Positions 24,401-64,000 of a stretch of DNA of 64,000 nt are shown in pieces. The translations under genes were made by a program, and so were the position numbers. The DNA is from Gymnorhina tibicen (taxonomy: Eukaryota > Chordata > Aves > Passeriformes > Artamidae), in the NCBI GenBank assembly GCA_013399875.1, contig VXAZ01005694.1, positions 3,144,817-3,208,816 of the forward strand, read 5' to 3'. Under the pieces are notes generated by a model, which was not told where the DNA came from, did not search any database, and saw only the letters and a list, made by a program, of their open reading frames with translations. How positions within the stretch are numbered: position 1 is the stretch's first letter; every line of letters starts with the position of its first letter.

Positions 24401-24931
24401 CCTCAATAACGCGACTGCCTGCTGCCAGAGGCCTGGGCAACAGACAGGAGCTGATTTTAAACACACATCGTGCATTCATAGCACCTCCATTCCCTGCTTC
24501 AGCTCCAGCTCCTTTTCTCTTCCTCTGAACTGCTGGTTCCAAAGTCCTGGGCAAGTTTCCAGCAATGATGGAGGTGCAGAGCCCTTAGTCAGGGGCAGAT
24601 GAGGAACACTACACTGGTGGTTTGGGAAGGATGAGGAAGGGGGCTGTGGGGAGGGAAGGGTGAATTCAGGGATGAGTCCTGTGAAGGGCTAGTGCAGGTG
24701 GGTTCATCTCACCTGAACAGCAACCTTTCCTCTGTCCCTTCAGCTCCGACATAACTTGGGGAGAATACTTTGTGCTGGCACTAAAGAAGCCATTTTCCAG
24801 AGGATGAGGGAACCTCATGCTGATACTGGGAACACATCTCTGTGGTGTCTGGTCCCTTCACTCCTCTTCCTACAAGTGGGTCCTGCAGCAGCTCCTTACA
24901 TCCCGTGCTCTCCTTCTCTTCTGTCCCACAG

Positions 24932-53105
<28,174 letters not shown>

Positions 53106-53500
53106 GGCACCTGGGATGTTTCCTCCATAACCCAGACTGATTTGCTCTCTCCTTCCCAAAGTGGTTTCTTTTCTCTTCCCTTCTCTCCCTCACGTCTGTG
53201 ACGGAAGCGTCTGGGACACCTTCTCCTTCCAGCCAGCTGGTTGCACCTGCTGGGGACAGCATTCCTTTTACATCCTGTGGACAGCTCTTCTTGCCAGCAG
53301 GTGTGGAGACTGCAGCACGCTTTTGTCAGAAGTGCCCTTCAGTACTGACACTGGTTGGGAAGAGAAAAACAACATTGTAGCATAAAAAAGAAAAAAAGAA
53401 AAAAAAAAGGGAAAAAGAAGTGTGTTCGTGTTGGGAGGAGGAAAAGAAACCACAGTGGTGAGAGAGAGCAGAGATTAAAGGCGTGAAGGAACCAAGTTAG
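53106..53500 (+). other. SLC6A12: SLC6A12 3' UTR (minimum; end uncertain)
   Basis: This follows the stop codon. It contains an A/AG-rich run (about 53383-53420) and ATTAAA at 53474-53479, which would give a 3' UTR of about 0.4 kb. Canonical AATAAA signals occur only much later (55317-55322 and 55403-55408), so a UTR of about 2.2-2.3 kb is also possible. Confidence 0.5.
53474..53479 (+). terminator. Candidate poly(A) signal ATTAAA for SLC6A12
   Basis: This is the first variant poly(A) hexamer after the stop codon, 369 bases downstream. The downstream sequence is not clearly GU-rich, so support is weak. Confidence 0.3.
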
Positions 53501-54414
53501 GGATGCAAAAGCACAAAATGATGGGGTGTTACCACAGGAAGTAAGTAAGTTAGTTCAGAAGTACATCAGAAGCTGGAGGATGACAAAGGAAAGTGCATTG
53601 CTAGGGGACCTACGTACAAGGGAGAGAGAGCCAGGAGCGTATCATAGCCAATGACAAAAGGAGGCTGCAGTGTCAGTAGTCACAGCTTCAGCTGTCACTG
53701 GAAGGGAAAGGAGTGACAGGGTGCTCGATGCAATCGTAGTTGTTGATGATGGATCTCAAGGCAGTCTCAGTCTGGAAAAGGGGGCGAGGAATAACTATCT
53801 AGGGGACTTGCTCTTGGTCAAAACTACACAGCCCAGTGAAAACGCATCTGAGAGTGAAACCGATGAATATTTGACAATTCTTTCAGAAAATTCATGGAGT
53901 GCAAGAAAAGTCCCAGAGCAGTTGGTAAAAAAAAAAAAAGAGCTGCAGCACAGTTGGGAAAATGAGACCCTGAGGACTGCACGCCCACAGATTTAACTGC
54001 ACTGCTGGGGCATTTTGTAGAGGAACTAATGAAGGAGTTGATGGGCCTGATCCTGCGCTGCAAAGTAGCTTTGGGAAGAGGCTGGGAGAATGATTGCACT
54101 CCCTTGGCTTTGCTGCAGATGACTGCTCAGGGGATAAGGAAGACATAATCGGGTGCAATAATCATCAGCTCAGGCAAGATAAAGCAAAATTAATAGGTAA
54201 GATGGGTTTATTGGAAGCAGATTGTGTCAAATTAAAGGTTGGTTGTTGCCAGGGTAGTCAAAAATGTGAGGCGATGGGTGGGAGGAATTGTGCTCGGATG
54301 CAGGGTTTGGTGCAGTGCCAGATGACTCTGTCCTGTGGAGGCTGGGGCTGTAAAGCTCCCTGCCAAATCCTGCTTCAATGCCTATCAGAATTTCACAGCT
54401 AAACCCACCAGAAA

Positions 54415-54665
54415 CACCAGCGGCAGGATGCACCCGGGAGCTTTGCTGTGGTCGAGGGTACGCGCGCTGGCTCACGGCTGTGCTGCAATATTGGCGCATC
54501 CAACCACGCCAGAGAATGGCCATCAAAATGAATCACAGATGCCACAGGCTCCTTCCCCTTGTTCCTTGTTCCAAGTAATTGACAGGCCCCGTGCTGTGTG
54601 GAGATAAACGACCGGCACCAACAGCAAGCGGGGAAATCGGGCCTCATCTGCGCGGCTCGGTACCT
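54415..54665. promoter_or_regulatory. Small CpG cluster downstream of SLC6A12
   Basis: Roughly 15 CpGs fall in 250 bases, including ACGCGCGC near 54460 and CTGCGCGGCTCGG near 54650, in otherwise CpG-poor DNA. It may be an enhancer, a minor promoter or a decayed GC-rich insertion. No exon could be assigned. Confidence 0.3.
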
Positions 54666-55316
54666 GTTCCAATTGCTATGGGAACCTTATCTGCTGCAGC
54701 TTCCTCTGAGTTTAACTGGAGAATTAGCATAGGGCAATCTTTTCCCCGTTTAATTTCCTTTCCTTTAAAAACTAAAAACTACAAACTGCTGGTGAAATGA
54801 ACGCTGAAAGTCAAGTACCAGAATTTGTACCTCTCTGGGGCATTATCATTTGATTGGAGATGTGGAAGGTGGAGAAAGCTGGCAAACCTCATTCACATTC
54901 CCTGCAAAGGACTGCAGCACCACAAAGGCACCATTTATTGTATTTTTATTTTTTAAAAGCTGAATGTCGTGTTGCAAATAGCTGTGGGAAGAGCTTAACA
55001 CCCAGAGGCTTGCAGTCAGGCCTCACGGTAAGTAGTTTGGTGATTCTTCCTCTCCCTCCCACCAATGTTGCTCGTGATTTGGTGGGAGAAGCAGCTCCCT
55101 CCCAGTCTTGGTTCTTGTACAGTCCTTGGAAGGACATTTAGCCCCTTTGCTCCTGCTGCCATGCCTTTAAAATGTAAGGTAGTGTGGTGCTGTCAGAGAA
55201 GTCGTGGAGATGTGTTCACTTCTTTTTCTGAGGCAGTTGAGTAACACTGCAAAAATCCTGGATAGAAACAAATAACTTTTCAGTTTGGAACACAAATGTG
55301 GGGCTGTGTTATTGAA

Positions 55317-55322
55317 AATAAA
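55317..55322 (+). terminator. Candidate distal poly(A) signal AATAAA
   Basis: A canonical AATAAA is followed within about 20 bases by cttgttcctctgttgctta, a U/GU-rich downstream element. A second AATAAA lies at 55403-55408 and is followed by ggttttgctgtgtccg. Together they could end a long SLC6A12 3' UTR. Confidence 0.35.
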
Positions 55323-58300
55323 TTCTACATGAACTTGTTCCTCTGTTGCTTATGTATAATCTGACTATAGCATCCCACCTCTGCCAGGAAGCAGCTTATT
55401 TTAATAAAGCCAGAGGAGGTTTTGCTGTGTCCGTTGAAAGCAATCATAAAATTCCCAGGATCAGGAAATTAATCCAGTTTCTTTGGATGGAATTGACAAA
55501 GTTTCAGGAATTTTAAGTCAAAGCTCAGTGACCCGATGTCATTTAATTCCCTTTCTTTAAAAACTAAAAACACCCACATACACCTGGCTGGGGGAACAGG
55601 GGAAAATGCCACCAGTGGCTGTCTTTTTTGTGAGACCCCCAGCACAATCAGAGACCAAGCAGTGGTTTGTTAAATTTTTAAAAATGTCTCAGGCATTGCT
55701 GCATGCATGTGACAGATCTGACAGGTCTCCATCAACCCCTGGAATCGAGCACCTCTGGAGACTTCTGAGTCTGATGGGAAACTGCTCCTGTCATGCACAC
55801 CACCAGGAATACACTACTGAAGGGCTGGTATGGAGAGGAGGGAGAGATTCCTTTTTTTTCCCCTGTAATTGTTGCTAACATGCCAAGACACGATGCATAT
55901 GAAGCTGAAGTCCAGGAGGAGGTACGAGGTGGCCTTACTCTGCTGCTCCTCCCAGCTGGAATTAAAACACCATACACAGAAGAAAGGACAGACACCTGTA
56001 AACACCTGACTACCATTTCTGGGCTTCCAGTTTGTTTCTTGTTCTGGTTGTGGTTGGGTTTTTTTCTTCATAAAAAGGCCATTTTCACCCCTCTTTACGT
56101 AAGGAAAAGACAGGAACATATTTGTTAAAAAAGAAATCAAGCCAAAAGGTCTTGTATTATCCTTTTCCATCCTGTTTTTCCTGTTCCCCCCCACTTCAGC
56201 CTTCCCTCCCTTCTTCCTTTGACAGTGACAAATGGTAAAACAGAAGGAAATGGTCATTGAAAACTTGTACTGGTCAAAATTTGAAGAAAGAAAGGTAAAA
56301 CCATCAAATATCACCAGGAAGTCTTCAAGTTTTGTGACTCCAACCCTCAGCATTGTTTTTTGGCAGGAGAGGAGAATTGCAGTGGGGTTTCTCTTTGGCT
56401 CTAAAACATTCTCCTGTCCCGGGTGATCATGGCAAAGGACAGTGAGCTGCTGTAGCTTCCAACGAGCTGGAGGTGCAGCCGTGCCCTCCCTCCAGCCCTC
56501 GTCTCAGCTTTTGGGCTGGAGAAAAGCCGTGCCCACCACAGCCCTAGTGCGGGGGTGAACTGCCAAGGACTGAACCGCAGCTCCATCCTGAGCAAAGCTC
56601 TTCATTTCCCCTGTGCAGGTACTGCAGCTTGCCAGGGGTCGGAAGACGAGAAAGGGCAGTGGGGACTGAACTGGAGGAAATGAAAACTCTTAGAAGAATA
56701 GAAGTTTCTCAGATCTTAGGCTGTGTTTGTGTTGTGTGAGTTACGGGGATTCGGCAGCGGCTGTGTGGTTTGTGCTGGAACCTGGGGGCTTCCCTGAGAT
56801 TTTGCTTCCCTGGTGTGTGGCAGGAGGGGTTTGCTGAGGTGCTTTCCCCATCTTGAGGAGAGGTGGGCCTTGCACAGGTAGAAATAAGAGACATGAGCCA
56901 AGTGACTTGGTTGCACAGCAAATGAGGGCTGGGAAAGAGACAGTCAGAAGTCATGTGGGCATATAGCAGCCATCAGGTCTCCTTGAAGTCCTTTGCTTTA
57001 TCAGGTTACATGTGCTTGTATATGGTAATCTCTTACTAATTAGCTAAATTGTAGTTGAACAGGGTAAGAGGGAGGTAATGTTCATCAAAGAAGATAAAAT
57101 AATAACTTCTTTCAAAAATTAAAGATTAAAATTTAAGACTCAAGAGGGTGAGGAGATGTGCATATGCTGCTGTCCAGTTCCCTGTGCAGGGCTGCAGGGA
57201 AGGGCTGGGGCATTAAAGTGAAAGACTACTCCTGAACCTGCCAAGGGAAGAGAAGAAATGTGTCTAACAGTGCATGGATGGACAGTGTGGAGGTTGTTTT
57301 GCTTGGTGTTGTTTTTGTTTTGAAGCCACAATAAGTCCTGCCCCCTCAACTGCTTTTGGAGCATGATCCTGGGTCTGGTTTGAATCCCTGACCCACAGCT
57401 GCAAAGCAGGACATGTATTTGTTCAGAGCTGTCTGTTCTGGTTTGTCAAGCCTGAGCTTGGAAAGCTATGTGGAAAGGAAAGGGATTCCCAGGGAGAAAT
57501 GCTTTCAGTGTCTGTGCAAAGCCAGTTGTGGGCAATTCCATCCTGTCTTGGTCTTGGTGACATGCCAAGGCCATTCTGTGAAATGGCTTTTTGATTCTTT
57601 TCTCCTGTTTTGTTTTGGGGTTTTTTTACAGGCTGTAGAATAGTTTCCTGCCCAGCCTGGGTGACAGCCAGGATGGGAGCTCTGGACTAGGATGGCTGGT
57701 TTGGACCAGAGGCGTGCTTACGCTCAATCATTATTTGCCAGTGGCCACTAAACTTTTCCAAAACATGCTCTATTGAGTGTGCAGCTTTTGTTTTACCATG
57801 GTGTAGATAGTGGTCTCTGGAGGAGGGTGAGACATTACAGGCCATCTGGTGCCTTTCTGGACCTCGTATTTCAACAGGACATGAAATAAGCTGCCTTTTT
57901 TCATGGAGAAATAAACCCTCCCTCAAGCATAAAAGCAACCTGTCACTTTCACATGTCCTGGAAAAGGGCCATCGCTGCAACATGAGCTTCCTCCCCACGT
58001 TCTAGCTTTGAAGTGAGGATGACCTGAGAGCTGGAGCTGGTGTTTCTCGATCAGGCTGTCCAGGAGCAGGGGTCTTTATGCTGGGATGCTCCAAGCAGCA
58101 TGCAAGTGGGTCCAGGAGCTGCTGAAGAGAAGTCCCACCAGTGGCAAGGCACAGCAGCGCAAATCCATAACCCCGGGTTAGCTGGGATGGTGGGAGGCAG
58201 CCTGGCAATGGGAACTGGCCTGGTGCTGGGGCTCAGAACTTTGAGGAAATCATGCCCCGGCAGTGTTAGTTTTTTGTGCAGTGCTTTTGGATGAGGAAGG

Positions 58301-58487
58301 AATTCCCCAGACAGGCTAGGTGACTGTGGCTCCCCTTGGCACTGGTGTGATGCATACATCAGTCAAGGAACAGGGAGATGGTGGTGGCTTCTCTCTTTGA
58401 GCCCTGTGCAGTTCTGCCCCGTGTGTGTCTCTCTCTCATCACCAACACTGGGCTCTCCCACCCCAAAATGCTTTTGCAGGGCGGAGC

Positions 58488-58530
58488 TTTACACCTCCTT
58501 TACATCTCCTTTACACCTCCTTTACACCTT
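58488..58530 (+). repeat. 11-bp tandem repeat, four copies
   Basis: TTTACACCTCC is repeated four times in direct tandem, with one C-to-T change in copy 2 and a truncated last copy. Confidence 0.9.
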
Positions 58531-61500
58531 AGCTAAAGCATAAATTACCAGCCAAGTAAAGTGGAAGCTCAGGAGCAGCCTCCGGTTGTCCCATCCCGTA
58601 AACCCCCTTGTCCAGGAGCCCAAGCACGGGGGTCTGTGGCTCCACACAGGCCAGCAGTGTGGTCAGGCACAGTTAATTTTTTCAGAGCCTGTGGGTGGAG
58701 GATATTTGAACACGTTCAGAACATATTCACTTTACAACGTTTAAGCTGAGAAAATAACAGGAATTAATTTTTTTTTTCTTTTTATGAGTTACCTGCTGTA
58801 ATCAGATTTCAAAAGTTATTTGGTCCCTTAAATTTTTTTTAATATGACCCCCACTCCAGCCTCTTTTGCAGTACAAGATAGGGGGTGGCATTTTCCTTAC
58901 ATTTGAGAGTTTTTGAGCTCAGGCTCAAAACTTCCTGTTTCTATGGTCACGGGAGGGATCAGCAAAACCTTTGCTGCTTGGCCTTGGGGTACCTGTGAGG
59001 CTTCAGGAGAAGAGGAGAAAGGCGAAAGGGGGCTGATCCCTTTTCGGAAGTTAGAGGTACGGAACATCTCAGATCAGTGTCTCCACATGGGTGTGTGTGT
59101 GTGTTAGGGCATCTGGGGAGAATTGTGCTTTGGTAGGTTTTGTGTTAATGACATCACTGCTGTGATATTGTGACAGAGGCTGGCGGGTAAATGTGTTGCT
59201 GTCAGCATTTTGAGTTTGTGAGGCTCTGGATGTACAAGTAGAGGTAATTTGTAATCTTGGTAAAACTTTCCAAAACTTCTTCCCTCCCTGGAAGGAAGAG
59301 AAGGGTGTTTAGTGATTGTGGGCAGAGGTGTCAGCAGCACCTTCTGGTTGTTCTGGCCAGAGTCTGTCAGGCAGGCTGACGTAGGACACATCGAGCGATG
59401 GCAAAGCAATTTCCCACCACCCAATCCTATCGATAGATGCGATTCCCTGGAGGGAGGGGGTGTGTGAAACTCGATTGCTGCAGACAAGGGCCGGTTCTGG
59501 TTGTCTGTACCACACGGCCAAGCAGCAGCAAGGCTGCAGGCTGGAGATATTTCCCCTCACAGTGGAGGCTCTGTCCCTTCTGATGTGGTAATAAATGAGG
59601 TTGCCCCTGTGTGGCACTTCACAGAGGAGCCAGGTCTTTGCTCTTCCTTATCCCCAGGGTCTGTGTCCTTATCATGATGGAGCACCTGTGGTGGACAGTG
59701 GTTATACTGCCTCTGCTGGTAACCCTCATTTCCATCTCATACCCAAGTCTGTCCTCTTTTTCCCCGCATCTATCACACTTTTCCCACACCCCTGTGCTTC
59801 TGAGGTCAAACACAGCCGTGCAATAAGGCTTCTCCCCACAGGAAAGCATTGCCATACAGTTCTATTGGGAAGTGGCATAAGCTCCATCAGTGTAACTGTA
59901 CTTATGCTGATTTAAAGCATCTACCTCAGAGCTTTTATTAGCATAAGCCTCTTAATAAAGAGGAGAAAAAAATCGTAAGAGCTACACCAATGATGTAACT
60001 AGACCTAGGGACACATTTACTTTAAAGTTAGGTTGGTTTCACAGAGTATGTGATTTCAGTTAAATCTCCCAAAGTATGTGAGGACACATCTATTTATGTT
60101 CCATTCACACTAATTTTAATTTATATTAAGTCCATCAGGATCAAGTTTGAGCTAAGTTGAACACGGTGTTACTGTTCACACTGTTTTTGATGGATTAGAA
60201 GTAATAGAGCTAAATCTTTCCAGTCCCTTGTGAGTCCCTTGCTGTTTCACTGACAGAAAGATGATCAGGTTGTTTTAACTACATTTATCAAAACAGCCTG
60301 CAGGCACAGGCACACTTTCATCAATGTGACTATGTCCACTTATTACCCAAATGGTCTTTAACCTGGAATAATTATGCTTCAAAATGGGCTGCTCTGGTTT
60401 AATGTAGCCTAATTTGTTTTGATTTAGATGGGCAACACTGGCTGGGTAGACAAGACCTAAGAGAACACCCTGCAGTGAGTAGGTACTGCTGCTACACAAG
60501 TCCTGCCAGGACTCCTTCCTGCAGAAATCCCGTGGCTGGTGCCCGTGGTAGCTCTCACTTTCCGGATCCCAGGGCCTTGTGCTCCTTGTTGCTGTGCTGG
60601 GCATGTCACAGGGACATAGCACACCCAGTGTCACTCAAACACCCCTGGGGCAGGGAAGGCAGCAGGGAAGAAGGGGGTGAAGGGAGACTCTGCCACACTT
60701 AAAATCTGCTCCCAAATCGCACCAGGGACACCAGTGCTACGTGGCCTCTGGGGCCACCCGAGAACCTCCGTGTCCCCGTGTCACCCAGACCTCAGGCATG
60801 CTCGTACTCTGGGGACCCCAGCCTCTGGAGCATGTCTGGAGAAAGCTGCAAGCAGGTGCCTTACTCTCACCAGTGCTAAGAGACTCACCAGCAATCAGCT
60901 TGGGAGCTTGCTGGCAGCTGCTGGGAGCTGGGTACTGGTGATTAAACCTCATGCTTTGGAAGGGCTGCTCGGGTCTGGCTTTGCCCAGCAGGAAGCCGAA
61001 TCTGCGTCACAGTGAGATGCTGCAGGTGTCAGCCCCACCAGAAGAGTGGGCTGGGCCACCCACAGGAACGGGCTATGCTCAAGCACCACCTCCAGCTGTG
61101 CTGTGCCTGGGGAAGGAGACGTGATGGTACAGAGGGCTGAGCTTTCACTGGTGACAAAAGCCACAGACATGATAATGTGTGTGGCAGTGTGCTTCTCTTC
61201 TCTCAGGAACATCCGTGTATGCAGCCTTATTTATCTCAGTCAGATGGAAAGAATGGTCACACACCTGGAAATACTTTACCCACACAAACTGGAGGTGGAG
61301 GCTCTTCATCAAAAGAAAGAATATGGGAAATGCCATAGAGACATCTTTAAATGCATGGATTTTATTTTAGTGGCCTTTTCTTTCTCTTCTACCTAATATC
61401 CCCCTCCTCCCATAAGACATCTCAGGACTTGTCAGATTGATCTTCTTCATTTTGTGCTGGGGGACTCTTGTCCTTCAGGTCTTTCTTGCTGACCGAAATC

Positions 61501-63703
61501 TCAGTGCTGACAAATCTTTAGCAGAGGAAGTTTTTCTCCCAGGTGTTTCACATGAGTTATGGTGAGGTGCACAGGACAAATAACACAAAAAACACTGAAC
61601 TTAACAGAACTTGGCTGTTTTACAGCTGACAAAGTCTTACTGCCAGAATATCCAGTGACATTATCTCACTAGTTCTCCCTGTCTCCAGAGTATTCCAGGG
61701 GAAAGAAAATGAGTAGGCATGCACTGAACAAAAATGCTCCAACCCAATCTATTTTTCTTTGGCAGGTCACTTTTAATCTCCTCCAGTGGTGGAAATTCCT
61801 TTTCTTTTCTTGTATTTATTTTCAGTTTTGTTCTTGCCATATTTCTTTTACATTTTATGCCTTCACCATGTTCTGTTTTGTTTGTGCTGTTGACAGCAGG
61901 AGAGATTTAAAAATGCCCAGTCTTTGAAATAAGTCATCTCCAGATGAAATTGTTCCTAAGGGCTCCTAGCAGCTGCAGGGACAAGTGGCATAAATGCAGA
62001 TTTAATGCCAGTGGCTGAAGGTAATTGTAAATAAAAGTACCATCTGTGAAAAGCATTTGACAGGTTTCCAGGGAAGGGATATTTCAAAGAAGCTGTGTGC
62101 CCTGGACACACGGCTGGCAGCCTGTGGAGAGCTGTAAGTGTGTGGGGCAAGACCTTTCCCTGTGCCACAGGGCTGGCTCATCCCAACTTGACCGGGAATG
62201 CCCAAGATGAGGAGTAGCAGAGATTCTGGCAGCTTTCCTGGGGAGAAGAGGTCAGAGAGGCTGGCAGGTGATTATGGTATTAACAGTCCAGCCACTGGTG
62301 ACAGAGAAACTCTGGACACCGCAGGGGGGGTTTTCAACAGGCCACCTGGGCTGGGAGTCACATACAGCACCTGGGAGTGGAACCTGGGAGGACTGAGCAC
62401 AGGAACTGTCCTGCCTTACCTGCCCTGGCCCCACGCACTTTCCCTGTCTATTCCCTTCTGGCCACCCTTTAGGATAGGATGGCTCGGGTGTCAGGAGTCA
62501 GACCAGACCTGAGCTCTGAGCCTGCTCAGGGAGGAAGGAGGCCAGCCAGCTTGGCCCCCACTGCAGGCTGGCAGGATTGCTGAGGTTGCAGAGGAGGAGG
62601 CCATGCTTTAGACTGGGCTCAAAAAAGCAGTGCCTGCCAGCCCTGCTGTGCTGGCCAGCTTTGCTTCCCTTTGGAGGTGCTGGACTTGGTGGGCTTAGTC
62701 AGAGCCGGGCAGCCTCATATCTCGTAACAGCTCTTTTCAGTGAGTGCAGCCCTATTCCTCTTTGCAAATTATCCCTGAGTGGTTATACTTCTGCTTATTT
62801 TGCAATGATTGTGTTAATGATTTTTGCAAATGAATTTTAAACCAAGAGATGTCTAGCCTGATTATTTGGCTGCTTTCACCACTGTCATCGCATCCAATAG
62901 CTGTTATTCAGAAAACACTCTTTGCACTTGTGTTTACTCACACAGATTATATGGTGGGGTTGGGCTCTTTTGCTGGATATTTCCCAAGCCACCAAAAGCT
63001 TTGGAGGTGGCAGCCCAAACGCTTTGAATGCAAATACTGAAGCCAGTGAGTATTTGTCTGAGTATCTGCCAAGCTCTCATTTTCTGAGAACACACTGGTG
63101 AATCAAAATTTAGTCTCATGAACATTTATGGAAAACAACCAAGAGAGCAGCTCCAAATCCCATCTTTTCAAATGAATTCTGCTTCCCTTCTAAGGCATGT
63201 TCCCAAATTCATTCGGGCTTACCAGTCCGTGTCTAGTTCTTGCCAAGTATGAAATATCTATGTACTCTCTCCTTTTCTTGGTCCCACTTCCCTTTTTTCT
63301 TGAAAAGCAGGGGTTGCTCAGACTGATGCTGACTCTTTCTCTCCAGCGCCTTTGATACTCACAGCCTGCTTCTGCCTCTAACTCACACATCAAATGTGAT
63401 ACAGAAAACACTTGTGGCTTTCAAATTCAGTTTTTGTCCCTTCAGTGGAAATGGTCGCTTTCTGGCCTGTTTTCTTTCCAGACCAGAAGTGCATGAGGTA
63501 GGGAGATGGTTTTCTGTGCTTCCAGTGGAGGGAGTCTGCCTGTGGCACCTGGTGTTTCCAGCGGACCCACTGCAGTTCCCTGGTGCTCCTCAGCCAGGGC
63601 TCTGTGGAGAGCTGTGAAAACACATAATGGTTTGCTCAGGCCTGAGATCTCCACCTGCCCTGCAAGCAAATCACTACTGTCTCTCACTGTCTTTTTATTT
63701 TAG

Positions 63704-63792
63704 GAGGTGTCACATCAGCAATTGGGCTTGAGGAGAGATGGAAGACCGAGAGAGAACAGTGATGGATGGGCTAATGCCAGACTCAGAAAAGG
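63704..63792 (+). CDS. Candidate first coding exon of an unidentified downstream gene (coding part 63738-63792)
   Basis: A strong acceptor (ctctcactgtctttttattttag) is followed by 34 bases, an ATG at 63738 with G at -3 and +4 (gagATGG), 18 codons (MEDRERTVMDGLMPDSEK) and a good donor, AGG|gtgagc, at 63793. The result is an 89-bp exon ending in phase 1. The peptide is hydrophilic and acidic, like a cytosolic N-terminus. I do not recognise it. The SLC6 first coding exons I know run on through TM1 to NGGG, so a third tandem SLC6 gene is possible but not favoured. The rest of the gene would lie beyond the window. The call rests on splice signals alone. Confidence 0.3.
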
Positions 63793-64000
63793 GTGAGCTA
63801 CGATATCTTGATAGCTGAAGTTTCACTCTTTTTGACCAAAGGAGGCCAGGGGCTTTGCTGCTGGCTCCCCTCTGAAATTACCTGCAAATACCTGCTTTAA
63901 TTTGGTTGGTTTGGCCAAAGCAAATCTGACCCAGTAACACAGCATTACATTCAAAAAGCCCTCACCCGGCTTGGGCTCTGTGGCAACTGCGAGGCAAGCT
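63793..64000 (+). other. Sequence after the candidate exon
   Basis: Nothing is recognisable in the last 208 bases. It would be intron if the preceding exon is real. Confidence 0.4.

Larger units (their letters stand above)
9261..24931. other. Non-coding region between SLC6A13 and SLC6A12 (may contain SLC6A12 intron 1)
   Basis: No exon with recognisable protein similarity was found on either strand across about 15.7 kb. If the CpG island is the SLC6A12 promoter, most of this is its first intron. It holds a T/G-rich tract (10467-10655), an A-run near 14546-14559, a GA-rich stretch near 15825-15900, a strong hairpin (20241-20269) and a candidate solo LTR (about 23590-24400). A possible acceptor (cctctgtcccttcag) ends near 24743 and could begin a 5' UTR exon, but no donor was confirmed. 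Confidence 0.6.
53501..63703. other. Downstream and intergenic region
   Basis: About 10 kb have no recognisable coding exon on either strand. It contains the possible distal poly(A) sites, a CpG cluster (54415-54665), an 11-bp tandem repeat (58488-58530), and a short GT run (about 59090-59104). The many open frames are short and lack splice context. Confidence 0.6.

Noticed and set aside
59090..59104. Short GT dinucleotide run
   Set aside because: Only a few repeats; too short to list as a microsatellite.

Overview
This window is vertebrate nuclear DNA, most likely from a bird. Coding sequence occurs as short exons with GT..AG boundaries. A CR1-type LINE fragment, the dominant retroposon of bird and reptile genomes, lies in one intron, and introns are fairly compact. 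No bacterial, plasmid or CRISPR feature was seen.

Two sodium- and chloride-coupled neurotransmitter transporter genes of the SLC6 family lie head to tail on the + strand. The first is the 3' half of SLC6A13 (GABA transporter GAT2): seven coding exons from 2585 to the stop at 7450, with the upstream exons outside the window. The second is a complete SLC6A12 (betaine/GABA transporter BGT1): 14 coding exons from the ATG at 24936 to the stop at 53105. These join to an uninterrupted 608-residue protein. The six complete exons the two genes share here have identical lengths (125, 113, 138, 103, 101 and 171 bp) and phases, as expected of tandem duplicates. The terminal exons differ (120 and 147 bp) and encode different PDZ-ligand-like C-termini.

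Layout: 1-2584 is SLC6A13 intron; 2585-7450 holds SLC6A13 exons; 7451 to about 8420 is its 3' UTR with two candidate poly(A) signals; about 8570-9260 is a CpG island that could hold the SLC6A12 promoter and a non-coding first exon; 9261-24931 is non-coding, with a T/G-rich tract, a strong hairpin and a candidate solo LTR; 24932-53105 is SLC6A12, whose 6.2-kb intron 11 carries the CR1 fragment and a 20-bp minisatellite; 53106-63703 is 3' UTR and intergenic DNA with several poly(A) signals and a small CpG cluster; 63704-63792 is a well-formed but unidentified exon, possibly the start of the next gene.

Both transporters move GABA (BGT1 also betaine) with Na+ and Cl-. Exons 2-3 of this SLC6A12 look more like mammalian GAT2, while exons 4-14 look like BGT1. 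That pattern could reflect gene conversion between the tandem copies. Human comparisons are from memory, without alignment.
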